From Bradyrhizobium jicamae (GTDB lineage Bacteria > Pseudomonadota > Alphaproteobacteria > Rhizobiales > Xanthobacteraceae), in contig NZ_JAFCJX010000012.1 of the NCBI RefSeq assembly GCF_018130695.1, positions 62,001 through 126,000 on the forward strand: 64,000 nt of DNA, written 5' to 3'. This document shows, in pieces, positions 35,716 through 45,050 of this stretch. How positions within the stretch are numbered: the stretch's first letter is position 1; each line of letters opens with the position of its first letter. The notes under the pieces are model-generated. The model saw only the letters and a program-made list of their open reading frames with translations, was not told where the DNA came from and ran no database searches. Made by a program: the position numbers and the translations under genes.

Positions 35716-37742
35716 GAGCCAGCATCCTTTGCAGACAGCGGTACTGTCATGAAGAGCGTCGTTCCGACATCCGGTTCGGATTCAATGGTAAGCGTTCCGC
35801 CGAGCAGCGCCAGTCTTTCTTCCATGACGGAAAGGCCCAGCCTCGAAGTATTCGGATCTGAGCGCGGCAATTTCGACAGATCGAAGCCAACACCGTCGTC
35901 TTCCATGATGACGCGCAGTTCGTCCTTCCGCCGGTCGAAAACGAGGCTCACGTTTCGGGCGTTGCCGTGTTTGACCACATTATTAAGAGCTTCTTGGATT
36001 GCCCGGTAGAGGGCGATTTCGACCTCAAGCGGAAGCCGGTCGGCAGGTCCGAGGATCTGCACGTCCGTATTTATTCCAAAGCGGCGGGTCCATTCCGCAC
36101 AAACAGCCTCTATGGCCTTATGCAGACCGAGGTCGTCCAAGGCAGTGGGGCGAAGGTCTGCGGCAATCTGATGAATATCGCGTCCGATCCCACTGGCGAG
36201 TCCCTGTAGCCAGTGCAACTTATCGATCTGGGCAGGATCGGAGGTTGCCGTCGCGATCGATTGTTCGAGGCTTTTCAGACCCAGCAATAGTCCCGTGACC
36301 GTCTGTCCGATTTGGTCGTGCAACTCGCGAGAGATTCGCCGGCGCTCGTTCTCTTCTGCATCGCCGAGCCGTCTCAACAAACGTTGGCGATCAAACTCCG
36401 CGCGCTTCATCTCGTCGATGTCCAGCAGCACGCCGATAATGACCTCGGAATTGTGCCCATTGAGGCGGGAGCTACGCGCACTGGCGCGCAACCAACGCCC
36501 GTCTGGTGGAGCGGTGCGGAACTCGGCTGCTACGCCATCACTATCGCGATATTGCAGCAGTTTCCTTTCGAATGATGCTCGATCCGCCGGATCGATACCG
36601 GCCAGAAGTGCCTCGATGGGGATGCCCACGTCCCCGGTACCCCCAGCGATCTTGAGCATTTCCAAAGACCGTTGTGAGGCAATGACCTCACCGGTCGGCA
36701 CATTCCAGCTGAAGACTCCGAGGTCGGCCGCATCGACCATCAGCCGGCGCCTTTCCTCACTCTCTTTTAAAGCCAGCGCGGCCTGGGCTTCTTGCTCGAC
36801 GCGTCGTTGTGAAATGTCTCGCGCTGTGAACCAGACGAGCGCCAGCGCCAAGGCCAGGCTGACCGCACCCCCGCTGGCAAGAAAGATCGCGGAACGGCGG
36901 ACGGGGGCGTCGAGCTGATCGGTGGGAATGCCAAGATGCACCGACCAGCCGCCGGTGCCGGGTAATTCCTTGTAGATCGAATCGACCTTGGCCCCTTCGA
37001 GCGTCGTTCCAACGTAAGTGCCTTGGGAACCCTCGGCGATGGCTTCCCGGACTGACGCGCTGGCAGGACGCCCGAGCTCAAATTGTTCGGCGATCGTCCG
37101 CGCGACAATGTTGCCTCGGCCATCGACCACAACGCCGACCCACCCGGGCGGAGCCCCCGCGCTTTTCAGGATCTGACTCACCGCGTCGGGCACGAGCGCG
37201 ACGGTCAAAACAAACTTCAGCTCGCCATTGCGCTCGACGGGAGCTCTCAGTGCGACAAGACGCTTACCCGAAATTGGGCCCAGCGGTCCAATGCCGCCAA
37301 TGGCCGCCTTACGAGTTGTCAGGATCCTTTCGAAATTTTCCCGGTCCGCGGTGGCCCCGAGATCTGCTCCGATGGGACGCAGCAGATTGAGCACTTGATT
37401 GCCCTTGGGATCGACTAGTTCGATCGTTTCCCAGAGGGGTCTGGTCTCTTTAACCCGAAGAGCCTCGACATAGAACGAGGAGAGATCCGGTGCATCGAGA
37501 CTCGCCGCGGCGGCGAGCGTTTCCGCGATCTGGACTTGGAGCGCGAGATCCGATGAGATGCGGGTTACGACACGATCTAGGGTCTCAAGCGCTGCAAGGC
37601 GGGAGTCGGTTCGCTCCTGCCGGGCGTTGAGGAAGACTACCCATCCCGCAAAAAGCACGAGTGGAATGGCCGCTGCCATGACTAGAAGGATCAGCGGACG
37701 TCGGGCGGCCCTCGCCGAGCCTTTCTGTGCAAGAGCTTTCAA
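35712..37742 (-). CDS. Membrane sensor histidine kinase (cache-PAS-HisKA_3)
   Basis: About 676 residues. The order is an N-terminal membrane segment, a periplasmic region of roughly 230 residues resembling a double-cache sensor, a second membrane segment (ASGGAVSLALALALVWF), a PAS domain, and a HisKA_3 dimerisation domain with phospho-acceptor in RRRISRELHDQIGQ. The ATPase ends in DDGVGFD and GLSVMEERLALLGG. A TTG at 37742 with GAGG ahead is my preferred start; 37790 is also possible. It faces away from a Crp-family gene and probably reports a periplasmic ligand to the regulator downstream. Confidence 0.93.
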   Translation of the reverse strand: MKALAQKGSARAARRPLILLVMAAAIPLVLFAGWVVFLNARQERTDSRLAALETLDRVVTRISSDLALQVQIAETLAAAASLDAPDLSSFYVEALRVKETRPLWETIELVDPKGNQVLNLLRPIGADLGATADRENFERILTTRKAAIGGIGPLGPISGKRLVALRAPVERNGELKFVLTVALVPDAVSQILKSAGAPPGWVGVVVDGRGNIVARTIAEQFELGRPASASVREAIAEGSQGTYVGTTLEGAKVDSIYKELPGTGGWSVHLGIPTDQLDAPVRRSAIFLASGGAVSLALALALVWFTARDISQRRVEQEAQAALALKESEERRRLMVDAADLGVFSWNVPTGEVIASQRSLEMLKIAGGTGDVGIPIEALLAGIDPADRASFERKLLQYRDSDGVAAEFRTAPPDGRWLRASARSSRLNGHNSEVIIGVLLDIDEMKRAEFDRQRLLRRLGDAEENERRRISRELHDQIGQTVTGLLLGLKSLEQSIATATSDPAQIDKLHWLQGLASGIGRDIHQIAADLRPTALDDLGLHKAIEAVCAEWTRRFGINTDVQILGPADRLPLEVEIALYRAIQEALNNVVKHGNARNVSLVFDRRKDELRVIMEDDGVGFDLSKLPRSDPNTSRLGLSVMEERLALLGGTLTIESEPDVGTTLFMTVPLSAKDAGS

Positions 37743-37903
37743 ACTCGGTGCCTCGTTGCAAGGATAGCCTCGGGCCGAAAGGGGCCGCAATCGGCAAATT
37801 CAGGCATGTCAGGGGTTTTCCTGACTGGAACGGCCCTTTGCCCGACTGGGCCAAGCCGGGCCCGCTCCCCATGATCAGTCTAACGGCAATCATGAGGTGG
37901 CAA

Positions 37904-38722
37904 ATGCTCGAACTCGATTTTGAAAAGCGAGAAATGCAGAACTTGAGTTCTGCATCATCGGTCGGCTTAAAGCCGGTTCTGAGGGCACGATACGCATCAC
38001 CGCTGGATGTAGGCAACGACCTCGTTGCGCGTTTGTCTCCGCCGTCGCGCCATTCGCTCTTGGAGCGTTGCGAGCCCGTTCGCCTGACCGCAAGACAGGT
38101 GCTTCAGGAGCGGAGGCTTCCGATGCAACACGCATACTTCATCGAGTCCGGTGCGGCTTCGCTTACGACCAGGGCCGGGGATTGCCCGCCAGTTGAAATC
38201 CACACTTTGGGAAGGAAGGATTTCGTCGGTGTTCCCCTTGTGCTCGGAATGCGAGTTTCTCCGCATCGCTGCACCGTTCACGTTCCCGGAAACGCATTGC
38301 GCATCGAAACCGAAGCGCTGATCGGCTTGATCAAGGCGGACCGGGAGATTGAAAAACTGTTGCTGCGCTATGTGCAGGCGACGCTGATACACAGTTCCCA
38401 ACTCGTTGCATGCAATTCGAGACACAATCTACCCCAGCGATTGGCCCGATGGCTTCTGGTTGCTCGCGATCGGATTGGTGGCAACGAGATCGCACTCACC
38501 CACAAGTGCATGGCCCAGGCACTCGGCGTGCGCCGTGCTGGCATTACGACGACCGTGGGCGATATGGAAGCGAGCGGTCTGATCCGGCGGAGCCGCGGAC
38601 GAATCGTGATCGTTGATGAGAGCCGCCTAGAGGAGGCTTCCTGTACCTGCTTTCGGGTAATTCGATCAGCCCACGAGAGCTCCCTGGCTGGGCCGATCGC
38701 GTTACGCGTCGCGCATCCCTGA
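37904..38722 (+). CDS. Crp/Fnr-family transcriptional regulator
   Basis: About 272 residues. The cyclic-nucleotide-binding-like domain (about 40-150) has a degenerate pocket. The DNA-binding domain has LTHKCMAQALGVRRAGIT as recognition helix region. A Cys pair (CTCF) sits near the C-terminus, and no N-terminal FNR cysteine cluster is visible. Several in-frame ATGs exist (37871, 37892, 37904, 37934); 37904 has GAGGTGG close by. It is a paralogue of the gene at 50624 and diverges from the sensor kinase. Confidence 0.87.
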   Translation: MLELDFEKREMQNLSSASSVGLKPVLRARYASPLDVGNDLVARLSPPSRHSLLERCEPVRLTARQVLQERRLPMQHAYFIESGAASLTTRAGDCPPVEIHTLGRKDFVGVPLVLGMRVSPHRCTVHVPGNALRIETEALIGLIKADREIEKLLLRYVQATLIHSSQLVACNSRHNLPQRLARWLLVARDRIGGNEIALTHKCMAQALGVRRAGITTTVGDMEASGLIRRSRGRIVIVDESRLEEASCTCFRVIRSAHESSLAGPIALRVAHP

Positions 38723-38765
38723 TCGATCGGACTTGTGTGGGGGTTCATCCAAAGGAGTGTACGAG

Positions 38766-40001
38766 ATGACGATTACCACCAAGGGCTCCACCGGCTTCAC
38801 TGCGTCGATCGCAATCCTCTTGCTGGCTCTTTCGATCGGGTCTGCCGGCGCCGCGGATAAGAAATATGACACGGGCGTAACCGACACGGAGATCAAGATC
38901 GGCAATATAATGCCCTATAGCGGGCCGGCCTCCGCCTATGGAATTATCGGACGCGTCGAAGCAGCGTATTTCCGTAAGGTCAACGACGACGGCGGAATCA
39001 ACGGCAGGAAGATCAACTTCATCTCCTACGACGATTCCTACAGTCCGCCAAAGACGGTCGAGCAGGCACGCAAACTGGTCGAAAGCGACGGTGTCCTGCT
39101 CATCTTCAATTCGCTGGGCACACCAACGAACAGCGCAATCCAGCATTACATGAACCAGAAGAAGGTACCGCAGCTCTTCGTTGCCACCGGCGCAACCAAA
39201 TGGGCCGATCCAGAGCATTTTTCCTGGACCATGGGCTGGCAGCCCAGCTATCAGACCGAGGCTCGGATTTACGCACGCTACATTCTTCAGCAGAAGCCCG
39301 ACGCTAAGATTGCCGTGCTTTATCAGAACGACGACTACGGCAAGGACTATCTGAAAGGTCTGACCGACGGTTTGGGCAAAAAGGCCGGCATGATTGTGGC
39401 GCAGGACAGCTACGATGTGTCGGAGCCAACGATCTCGTCGCACATTGTCAATTTGCAGGCCAGCGGCGCGGACACCCTTTTCGTGGTTGCCACGCCGAAA
39501 TTCGCCGCGCAGTCCATCAAAGAGGTGCGTCAGCTCAAGTGGGATCCCTTGTTCATTCTGAACAATGTCAGCGCGTCGGTAGGTTCCGTTCTAAAGCCGG
39601 CTGGTCTGGACAACGCCAAGGGGCTCATTTCCGCGGCCTACATGAAGGACGAGACAGATCCGAAATGGTTGAGTCAGCCGGACTCCAAGGAATGGGCCGC
39701 GTTCCTCGACAAGTACATGCCCGACGCAGACAAGTCCGACGCCGGAGCGGCGGTTGGATATTCGGTTGCACGAACGCTCGTTCATGTGCTCAAGGCGTGC
39801 GGAGACGATCTCACCCGGGAGAACGTCATGAAGCAGGCAGCAAATCTCAGGGATTTTGATCCAGGCCTGCTTTTGCCCGGGATCAAGATCAGCACCAGCG
39901 CGACCGATTTTGCACCAATTCAGCAGCTCCAGCTTATGAAGTTCGACGGCAAATCATGGGAATTGTTCGGCCCGGTCATGAACGCCAACGCAAACTCGTA
40001 A
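38766..40001 (+). CDS. Branched-chain-amino-acid-type ABC substrate-binding protein (orphan)
   Basis: A 411-residue periplasmic binding protein. A signal peptide (hydrophobic core about 14-28, GSAGAA cleavage) precedes the type 1 fold, with KIGNIMPYSGPASAYG and VLYQNDDYGKDYLKGL. AAGGAG lies 8 bases before the ATG. No permease or ATPase gene follows. Beside a cache-type sensor kinase it may act as a sensing partner or serve a transporter encoded elsewhere. Ligand unknown; relatives bind amino acids, amides or aromatic acids. Confidence 0.9.
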   Translation: MTITTKGSTGFTASIAILLLALSIGSAGAADKKYDTGVTDTEIKIGNIMPYSGPASAYGIIGRVEAAYFRKVNDDGGINGRKINFISYDDSYSPPKTVEQARKLVESDGVLLIFNSLGTPTNSAIQHYMNQKKVPQLFVATGATKWADPEHFSWTMGWQPSYQTEARIYARYILQQKPDAKIAVLYQNDDYGKDYLKGLTDGLGKKAGMIVAQDSYDVSEPTISSHIVNLQASGADTLFVVATPKFAAQSIKEVRQLKWDPLFILNNVSASVGSVLKPAGLDNAKGLISAAYMKDETDPKWLSQPDSKEWAAFLDKYMPDADKSDAGAAVGYSVARTLVHVLKACGDDLTRENVMKQAANLRDFDPGLLLPGIKISTSATDFAPIQQLQLMKFDGKSWELFGPVMNANANS

Positions 40002-40019
40002 TCTGCTTCTCAACGGAGG

Positions 40020-40048
40020 GCCTTCCGCTGGTCAAGCGGAAGGCTTCT
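40020..40048 (+). terminator. Rho-independent terminator of the binding-protein gene
   Basis: GCCTTCCGCT and AGCGGAAGGC form a perfect 10-bp stem, followed by TTCTTG, 18 bases after the stop. Confidence 0.8.
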
Positions 40049-40159
40049 TGTGCCAGCAGCGTTCGGCGCTCTTGCTGTTGAATTGACGACCTCGTGAGCA
40101 ATCAGCCGCAATTGTGTTGCAATCTTCGGCTCCTATCGAAGCGAACCGGAGCGCAGATC

Positions 40160-40510
40160 TCACTCGGCCGGTGCCAGTTTCGTCCCGTCCATAAGCTTTT
40201 TTTGAACGGCGTTGCGAGGACTGATGTCTTTTAGCTTGTCATTTGTTTTCTGTTGGAGCTGAGCGACAAACCGTTCATGCTGTCCGCGCTGTTCGGATGG
40301 CTCAAGCGCAAATATAGCCTCCTGCCGCGCACTATCGGCCTGCTGCTTCTGACCGTCGTGGTCTCGGCCCTGCTCGTGTTGATTGACCTCGCCGTGCCAG
40401 GCCACCACCTGCTTGAACCGCCACTTTCGGCGGCCAGACTTTGGAGGCTCGCTGACGAAACCCTGAACTTTGTACTCCCTCCGCCGGTCGGAATGGACGT
40501 TCTCGTCTCG
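40160..40510 (-). pseudogene. Possible remnant of a hydrophilic protein gene
   Basis: A minus-strand frame of about 115 residues with no usable start before its upstream stop. It is rich in Gln, Lys and Glu (GEVNQHEQGRDHDGQ, RFVAQLQQKTNDKLKDISPR), which looks protein-like rather than shadow composition. I recognise no family. It may be a truncated gene, or coding that begins at the GTG at 40408. Confidence 0.3.
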
Positions 40511-40612
40511 CGCTTCGATTGCGGTCTACTCCTGGGGGCCGTTGCTGCAAACGCAATAGATTGGACGGCGTTTTGCGGCAGGTCTTCCGCCGACGCCCCT
40601 CTTCCGGGCCAG

Positions 40613-40906
40613 CTACGCTTCGCTTGAGAATGTTCTGTTCATGACGCGGGGGGGCGTGCGGGGAGGAAGATCGGTCGCGCTGGCCTTGTCGCTTCGCAGA
40701 ACCCTGGCCAAGTCCGCGATCCTTGCGGCAACGTATGCTGTTTCGGCGTTTGGCGTCGTGGTGAAAGAAGCTTCGCTCAGAATCCGTTGCACGACGGCCG
40801 CTTCTACTGACGGGCTGAGTAGATCAGCGGGGCGCCCAGACGGCGTCCAGTTATCGCGCTGAGGGCCCGCTACCATTCGATGCGGGATAGAGACAATCGA
40901 GCGCAT
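40613..40906 (-). CDS. Hypothetical protein
   Basis: A 97-residue frame with an ATG at 40906, 5 bases after the stop of a minus-strand 27-residue ORF. The central part (PSVEAAVVQRILSEASFTTT and AARIADLARVLRSD) has helical, protein-like composition. No family recognised; the opposite-strand frame is equally long, so coding is uncertain. Confidence 0.3.
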   Translation of the reverse strand: MRSIVSIPHRMVAGPQRDNWTPSGRPADLLSPSVEAAVVQRILSEASFTTTPNAETAYVAARIADLARVLRSDKASATDLPPRTPPRVMNRTFSSEA

Positions 40907-40911
40907 TGACC

Positions 40912-40995
40912 CTAGGAACGTATGGCGTCAATGGCGTGCGCCAGCGCAATCCCAATGCTCAGCAGCAACATGGCAGCAACTATGATTTCACTCAT
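40912..40995 (-). CDS. Candidate 27-residue membrane microprotein
   Basis: MSEIIVAAMLLLSIGIALAH and then AIDAIRS form one membrane helix with a short cytoplasmic or periplasmic end. The ATG at 40995 has AAGG about 9 bases upstream. Similar short helices occur in rhizobial genomes as I recall. It lies just ahead of the frame at 40613-40906. Confidence 0.35.
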   Translation of the reverse strand: MSEIIVAAMLLLSIGIALAHAIDAIRS

Positions 40996-42080
40996 CTCTG
41001 TGCCTTGACTTGGTGTCCGACGTGTACTTTGTCAAAGTCATCTCCCAGACGTGATCGAGCATTCGTTGAATGCCATTCGTCAGGATTGCACGAGTTCTCA
41101 TCGGCAAGACGCGTATCGCGCGTGGTGTGGATTTGCGCTTCGACCCAATGGCACCCGTGGGAATTGCGGCGTCTCCCGTGCGGCTGGTCGACGGATTTGC
41201 AAATGATATCTCAAGCATCGGCGTCCTCGCTGGTTCGGATCGCAATGGCGCAGTTTAACGTGGAGCTAAGCGCCTATCGACGCGAGTCGGGCCAATACGT
41301 GTCTCCTGTCGGGAAATTCCCGACGACAATCGGACGCGACCACGATACCCCACGACAAATGGATACAATGCCGGGCACGTTTCGCGGCTACGGCGTGCTC
41401 GCGTGGCTGTTCCCGGGGGAGAGCAATGTGCGGTCCGACGCAGAGGTTTTTGTGGAAGTGCTCGAGGAAGCCGGGCGCCTTGCAGGTTTTCCGACCTGAG
41501 TTCGCGAGAGTTCGGCCTGTTTATTGATCTCAAGCACAAGCCCCCGCGGCCCACGATTATACGAATGGCGGAAAAGACGATCTGAGGAGGCACGGGTTGC
41601 CGAGCGACGGCGTAAACAGCGTTCAGAGCGAGCCTGACGGCCATGGAACTCCAAAGCAACATCCGCGACTTGGAGGCACCATGAACAGCGGTCCTTTTGG
41701 CGCTTGGATGTACCCGAGAAAGCCTTGATGTTATGTTGTTTTCGGTGAATTAGATTTGTGACTGTATCGGGTGGCGGAAACAGTACTGTCGAGTGCGCTT
41801 ATTGTATTTTCGCATTCGAGAAAGAAAGCGTAGCGATGAGGTATATTCTAGCCTTAGGCAGTCCGTCGCTGCGGAATTCACTGATCGCGACGAGCATGTG
41901 TCCGGCTCTAGCCGCGCGTGCAGGCCCTCTCCGGGGTTGGACGCTCGACGATATGGGGCCATGATCGCCTAGCACATCCGCGATGTTCTTTGATCTAGCG
42001 CAAACCTTGACTAAGGATGATGGAGGTCAGTTTGCCGACGATGGCATCAAGGATTGTATTCCGGAATCGAGGGATTTCTT
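40996..42080. other. Gene-poor spacer before nhaD
   Basis: About 1.1 kb. Open frames on both strands (41255-41662 minus, 40906-41499 plus) overlap each other with no ribosome sites or recognised domains. Composition is irregular. It is probably decayed sequence; I see no gene I can support. Confidence 0.45.
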
Positions 42081-43361
42081 TTGACCAGCGCCGTCGTTGT
42101 CATTTTCATCGTCGCTTATGCCGCCATCGCACTAGACCATCCTATCAAGGTCAATAAGGCTGCCTCGGCGCTTCTTGGCGCTGGAGTGCTGTGGACCGTA
42201 TACGCGCTGTCCACGACCAGCCACGCGCAGGTCACCTCTCAGCTCGATGCATCAGTCGCATCGACTGCTCAGATTGTCTTCTTTCTGATTGGGGCTATGA
42301 CAATTGTCGAGGTGATTGACGCCCATAATGGCTTCGAAGTCATTACGTCACAGATCCGCACGAGGAAACAAGTCCCGTTGATGTGGCTCGTAAGCTTCGT
42401 CGCTTTTTTTCTCAGCGCCATGCTCGACAATCTGACGACGACGATCGTAATGATTTCGCTCATGCGCAAACTCTGTGGCAAGCAGGAAGACCGGCTTTTC
42501 TTTGCAGCGATGATCGTTATCGCCGCTAACGCAGGGGGAGCTTGGTCGGTGATCGGTGATGTCACCACTACCATGCTATGGATCGGCGGCCAGATATCAC
42601 CGCTTCCAATCATGACGAGGGTCTTTGTGCCGTCGCTTGTAAATCTCTTGCTCCCACTCCTGGTCGTTTCTCAGCTGCTAAGGGGAAAAGTTATCGAGCG
42701 ATCAAGTCATCAAGAAATGTCAGCCGCACATGTCAATCATTTCGAGCGCAACTTGATGTTTTATCTGGGGCTCGGACTGCTTATCGCCGTGCCGGTCTTC
42801 AAGACCCTCACCCACCTGCCGCCCTTTATGGGCATTCTGCTGGCGCTCGGCCTTCTTTGGCTGACCGGCGAATTGGTACATCGGGCCAAAGGTGCAGAAG
42901 AGAAAGCGCCCCTCACGCTTGTCCACGCTTTGAAGCAGATCGATCTGGCTTCAATCGTGTTCTTCATCGGCATCTTGTTGGCGGTAGCCGTCCTGGAGCA
43001 TGCCCACGTGCTGAGGGCTTTAGCAGAATGGCTCGATAACCGTATTGGCCGGATCGATATCATCATAATATTACTGGGTCTGTTGAGCGCAGTCGTGGAT
43101 AATGTGCCGCTCGTGGCGGCTTCCATGAGCATGTATACCTTGGGGCAATATCCCCCCGATAGCTTCCTCTGGGAATTTGTCGCCTATTGTGCAGGAACTG
43201 GAGGGTCGATCCTCATCATTGGATCGGCAGCTGGTGTCGCAGCCATGGGTCTCGAAAAAATCCACTTCTTCTGGTACATGAGGCGAATGAGCGGTCTGGC
43301 TTTACTTGGATATTTCGGCGGGGCTACCGTATACATCGTGCAATATGGACTACTGCACTAA
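42081..43361 (+). CDS. nhaD: Na+/H+ antiporter, NhaD family, copy 1
   Basis: A 426-residue polytopic protein with about 12 membrane segments. Conserved LDNLTTTIV and AANAGGAWSVIGDVTTTMLW contain the buried Asp/Thr residues expected for cation exchange, and DNVPLVAA is in the second half. I chose the TTG at 42081, with GAGGGA 6 bases upstream, because the paralogue at 59289 also begins at a TTG at the equivalent position. It exports Na+ (or Li+) in exchange for protons. It is followed by a short overlapping ORF. Confidence 0.93.
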   Translation: MTSAVVVIFIVAYAAIALDHPIKVNKAASALLGAGVLWTVYALSTTSHAQVTSQLDASVASTAQIVFFLIGAMTIVEVIDAHNGFEVITSQIRTRKQVPLMWLVSFVAFFLSAMLDNLTTTIVMISLMRKLCGKQEDRLFFAAMIVIAANAGGAWSVIGDVTTTMLWIGGQISPLPIMTRVFVPSLVNLLLPLLVVSQLLRGKVIERSSHQEMSAAHVNHFERNLMFYLGLGLLIAVPVFKTLTHLPPFMGILLALGLLWLTGELVHRAKGAEEKAPLTLVHALKQIDLASIVFFIGILLAVAVLEHAHVLRALAEWLDNRIGRIDIIIILLGLLSAVVDNVPLVAASMSMYTLGQYPPDSFLWEFVAYCAGTGGSILIIGSAAGVAAMGLEKIHFFWYMRRMSGLALLGYFGGATVYIVQYGLLH

Positions 43362-43549
43362 TGCTCGAAGCTATTTTCGCAGGAGCGGTACTCGCAACTT
43401 GCTTGCGCTGGATAAGTCGCTCCATGAGAGAGCCAAATGGCTTTGCGCGGAACTCCAGCCGAGGTGCTTTTATGAGCGAGCTCAATAATCGCCTCGCGAA
43501 GCAATCCTCGCGCTCGGGTAAGCCGACAGCATTATCTCACCCGACATGA
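43361..43549 (+). CDS. Possible small protein coupled to nhaD
   Basis: A 62-residue frame whose ATG overlaps the nhaD stop (TAATG), a classic coupling layout. A hydrophobic N-terminus (MLEAIFAGAVLATCL) precedes a basic polar tail. No such gene follows the second nhaD, so conservation is untested and the overlap may be chance. The 160 bases after it hold nothing I can name. Confidence 0.35.
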   Translation: MLEAIFAGAVLATCLRWISRSMREPNGFARNSSRGAFMSELNNRLAKQSSRSGKPTALSHPT

Positions 43550-43708
43550 CTCCACACAAATGTCATGGAGGTAAGTCTGAGCACCGGATGTTCTCCAGTT
43601 ACCGAAAGCTGCGGAATTGCCATAAATCCCTAGTTAGATGAGGGGGAAAGCGCAGCTTTCGTGGGCGATCCATGCATCGTTGACACGCTGTAACCTCTGG
43701 TTCCTGCT

Positions 43709-44902
43709 ATGAAGTCAATCCTGATATCAGGCGTTGGAGTAGCCGGCCCTACGATCGCTTTCTGGCTAAAGCAGGCCGGCTTCGAACCGACGTTGGTCGA
43801 ACGAACGGCCTGCTTACGCATCGGCGGCTATGTCATCGATTTCTGGGGCCTCGGGTACGACATAGCCGAAAGAATGGGACTGATCGAAGAGATCAACCGC
43901 ATCGGCTATCACGTCAAGGAAATGCAGGTTGTAGATGGCGTTGGCCGCCGCCGCGTCGGCTTTGGTACGAACGTCTTTGCTGAACTGACAGGGGGACGTT
44001 ACGTGACGTTGCCGCGAAGCGAACTGTCTCGATTATTGTTCGAGAAAAGCAAGGCATGCGCCGAGTGGATCTTTGACGATGAAATTATCGGACTGCGTGA
44101 AGATGCAGATGGAGTCTTGGTTCGGCTGAAGCATGCCGGCGAACGCCGGTTCGATCTTGTGATTGGTGCCGACGGCTTGCATTCGAGCGTTCGCCAGCTT
44201 GCCTTTGGCCCGTCAGCGCAATTCGAGAAGCACCTCGGTTACATGGTCGCTGCTTTCGAAGTGAGCGGATATCGACCGCGCGAAGAGGATGTGTACCTGA
44301 TGTTTGGCCAGCCAGGCAGGATGGTTGGGCGCTTCACCCTGCACGACGACCGCACACTTTTTCTATTCGTGTTTGTCGCCCCCGATGCCGGAATGCCCGC
44401 GACGCTGGCTCAGCAGAAAGCGCTGCTGCAGAAAGTCTACGGACACGACGGTTGGGAATGCCCGAAGATTCTTGCGGAGCTGGCGCGAGCCGACACAATC
44501 TACCTGGATAGCGTCAGCCAAATCAGGATGCAGAATTGGACGCAGGGCCGCGTCGCGCTGATCGGCGACGCGGCCTTCTGTGTGTCGTTGCTGGCCGGAC
44601 AGGGCTCGGCGCTCGCCATGATCTCGGCCTATGTGATGGCGGGTGAGCTCGCGCTGGCGAGTGGACGATATCAAGAAGCCTTCGCACGGTATGAAACGCT
44701 GCTCCGAGACTACATTGGCACCAAGCAGGTAGCCGCAGAGCGTTTCGCCGGAGCGTTCGCTCCAAAGACGCGCGCCGGCCTGTTTTTCCGCAATCAGGTC
44801 ATTCGTGCTTTTGCGTTCCCTGGCCTGGCCAAGCTCTTCATCGGTCGGGACATCGCCGACAAGGTGGACCTTCCCAATTATTCGTGGTCGGCTCTTCGTT
44901 AG
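43709..44902 (+). CDS. FAD-dependent monooxygenase (UbiH/PHBH fold)
   Basis: A 397-residue flavoprotein. GVGVAGPTIAFWL near residue 8 is the dinucleotide fold. LVIGADGLHSSVR (about 151-163) is the DG motif, and GRVALIGDAAFCVSLLAGQG (about 281-300) is the GD motif. These three define class A flavoprotein hydroxylases, relatives of TetX and salicylate hydroxylase. The substrate is unknown. It is alone, with a weak ribosome site. Confidence 0.9.
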   Translation: MKSILISGVGVAGPTIAFWLKQAGFEPTLVERTACLRIGGYVIDFWGLGYDIAERMGLIEEINRIGYHVKEMQVVDGVGRRRVGFGTNVFAELTGGRYVTLPRSELSRLLFEKSKACAEWIFDDEIIGLREDADGVLVRLKHAGERRFDLVIGADGLHSSVRQLAFGPSAQFEKHLGYMVAAFEVSGYRPREEDVYLMFGQPGRMVGRFTLHDDRTLFLFVFVAPDAGMPATLAQQKALLQKVYGHDGWECPKILAELARADTIYLDSVSQIRMQNWTQGRVALIGDAAFCVSLLAGQGSALAMISAYVMAGELALASGRYQEAFARYETLLRDYIGTKQVAAERFAGAFAPKTRAGLFFRNQVIRAFAFPGLAKLFIGRDIADKVDLPNYSWSALR

Positions 44903-45050
44903 GCGGGGACCGCCCAACGATTGATCAGATCGTCAGAAACATTCCGCCGGGTTCAGCGACGCCTGCTGTCATTGGACATGAAAGGCTTCCATCCGCGACG
45001 GTTTGGTATATTCGTAGGTAGTATCATTCTGCATGAAGCGGTGAATCCTC

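Noticed and set aside
41255..41662. 135-codon minus-strand frame
   Set aside because: Only its first 40 residues look protein-like; no ribosome site, family or neighbour support.
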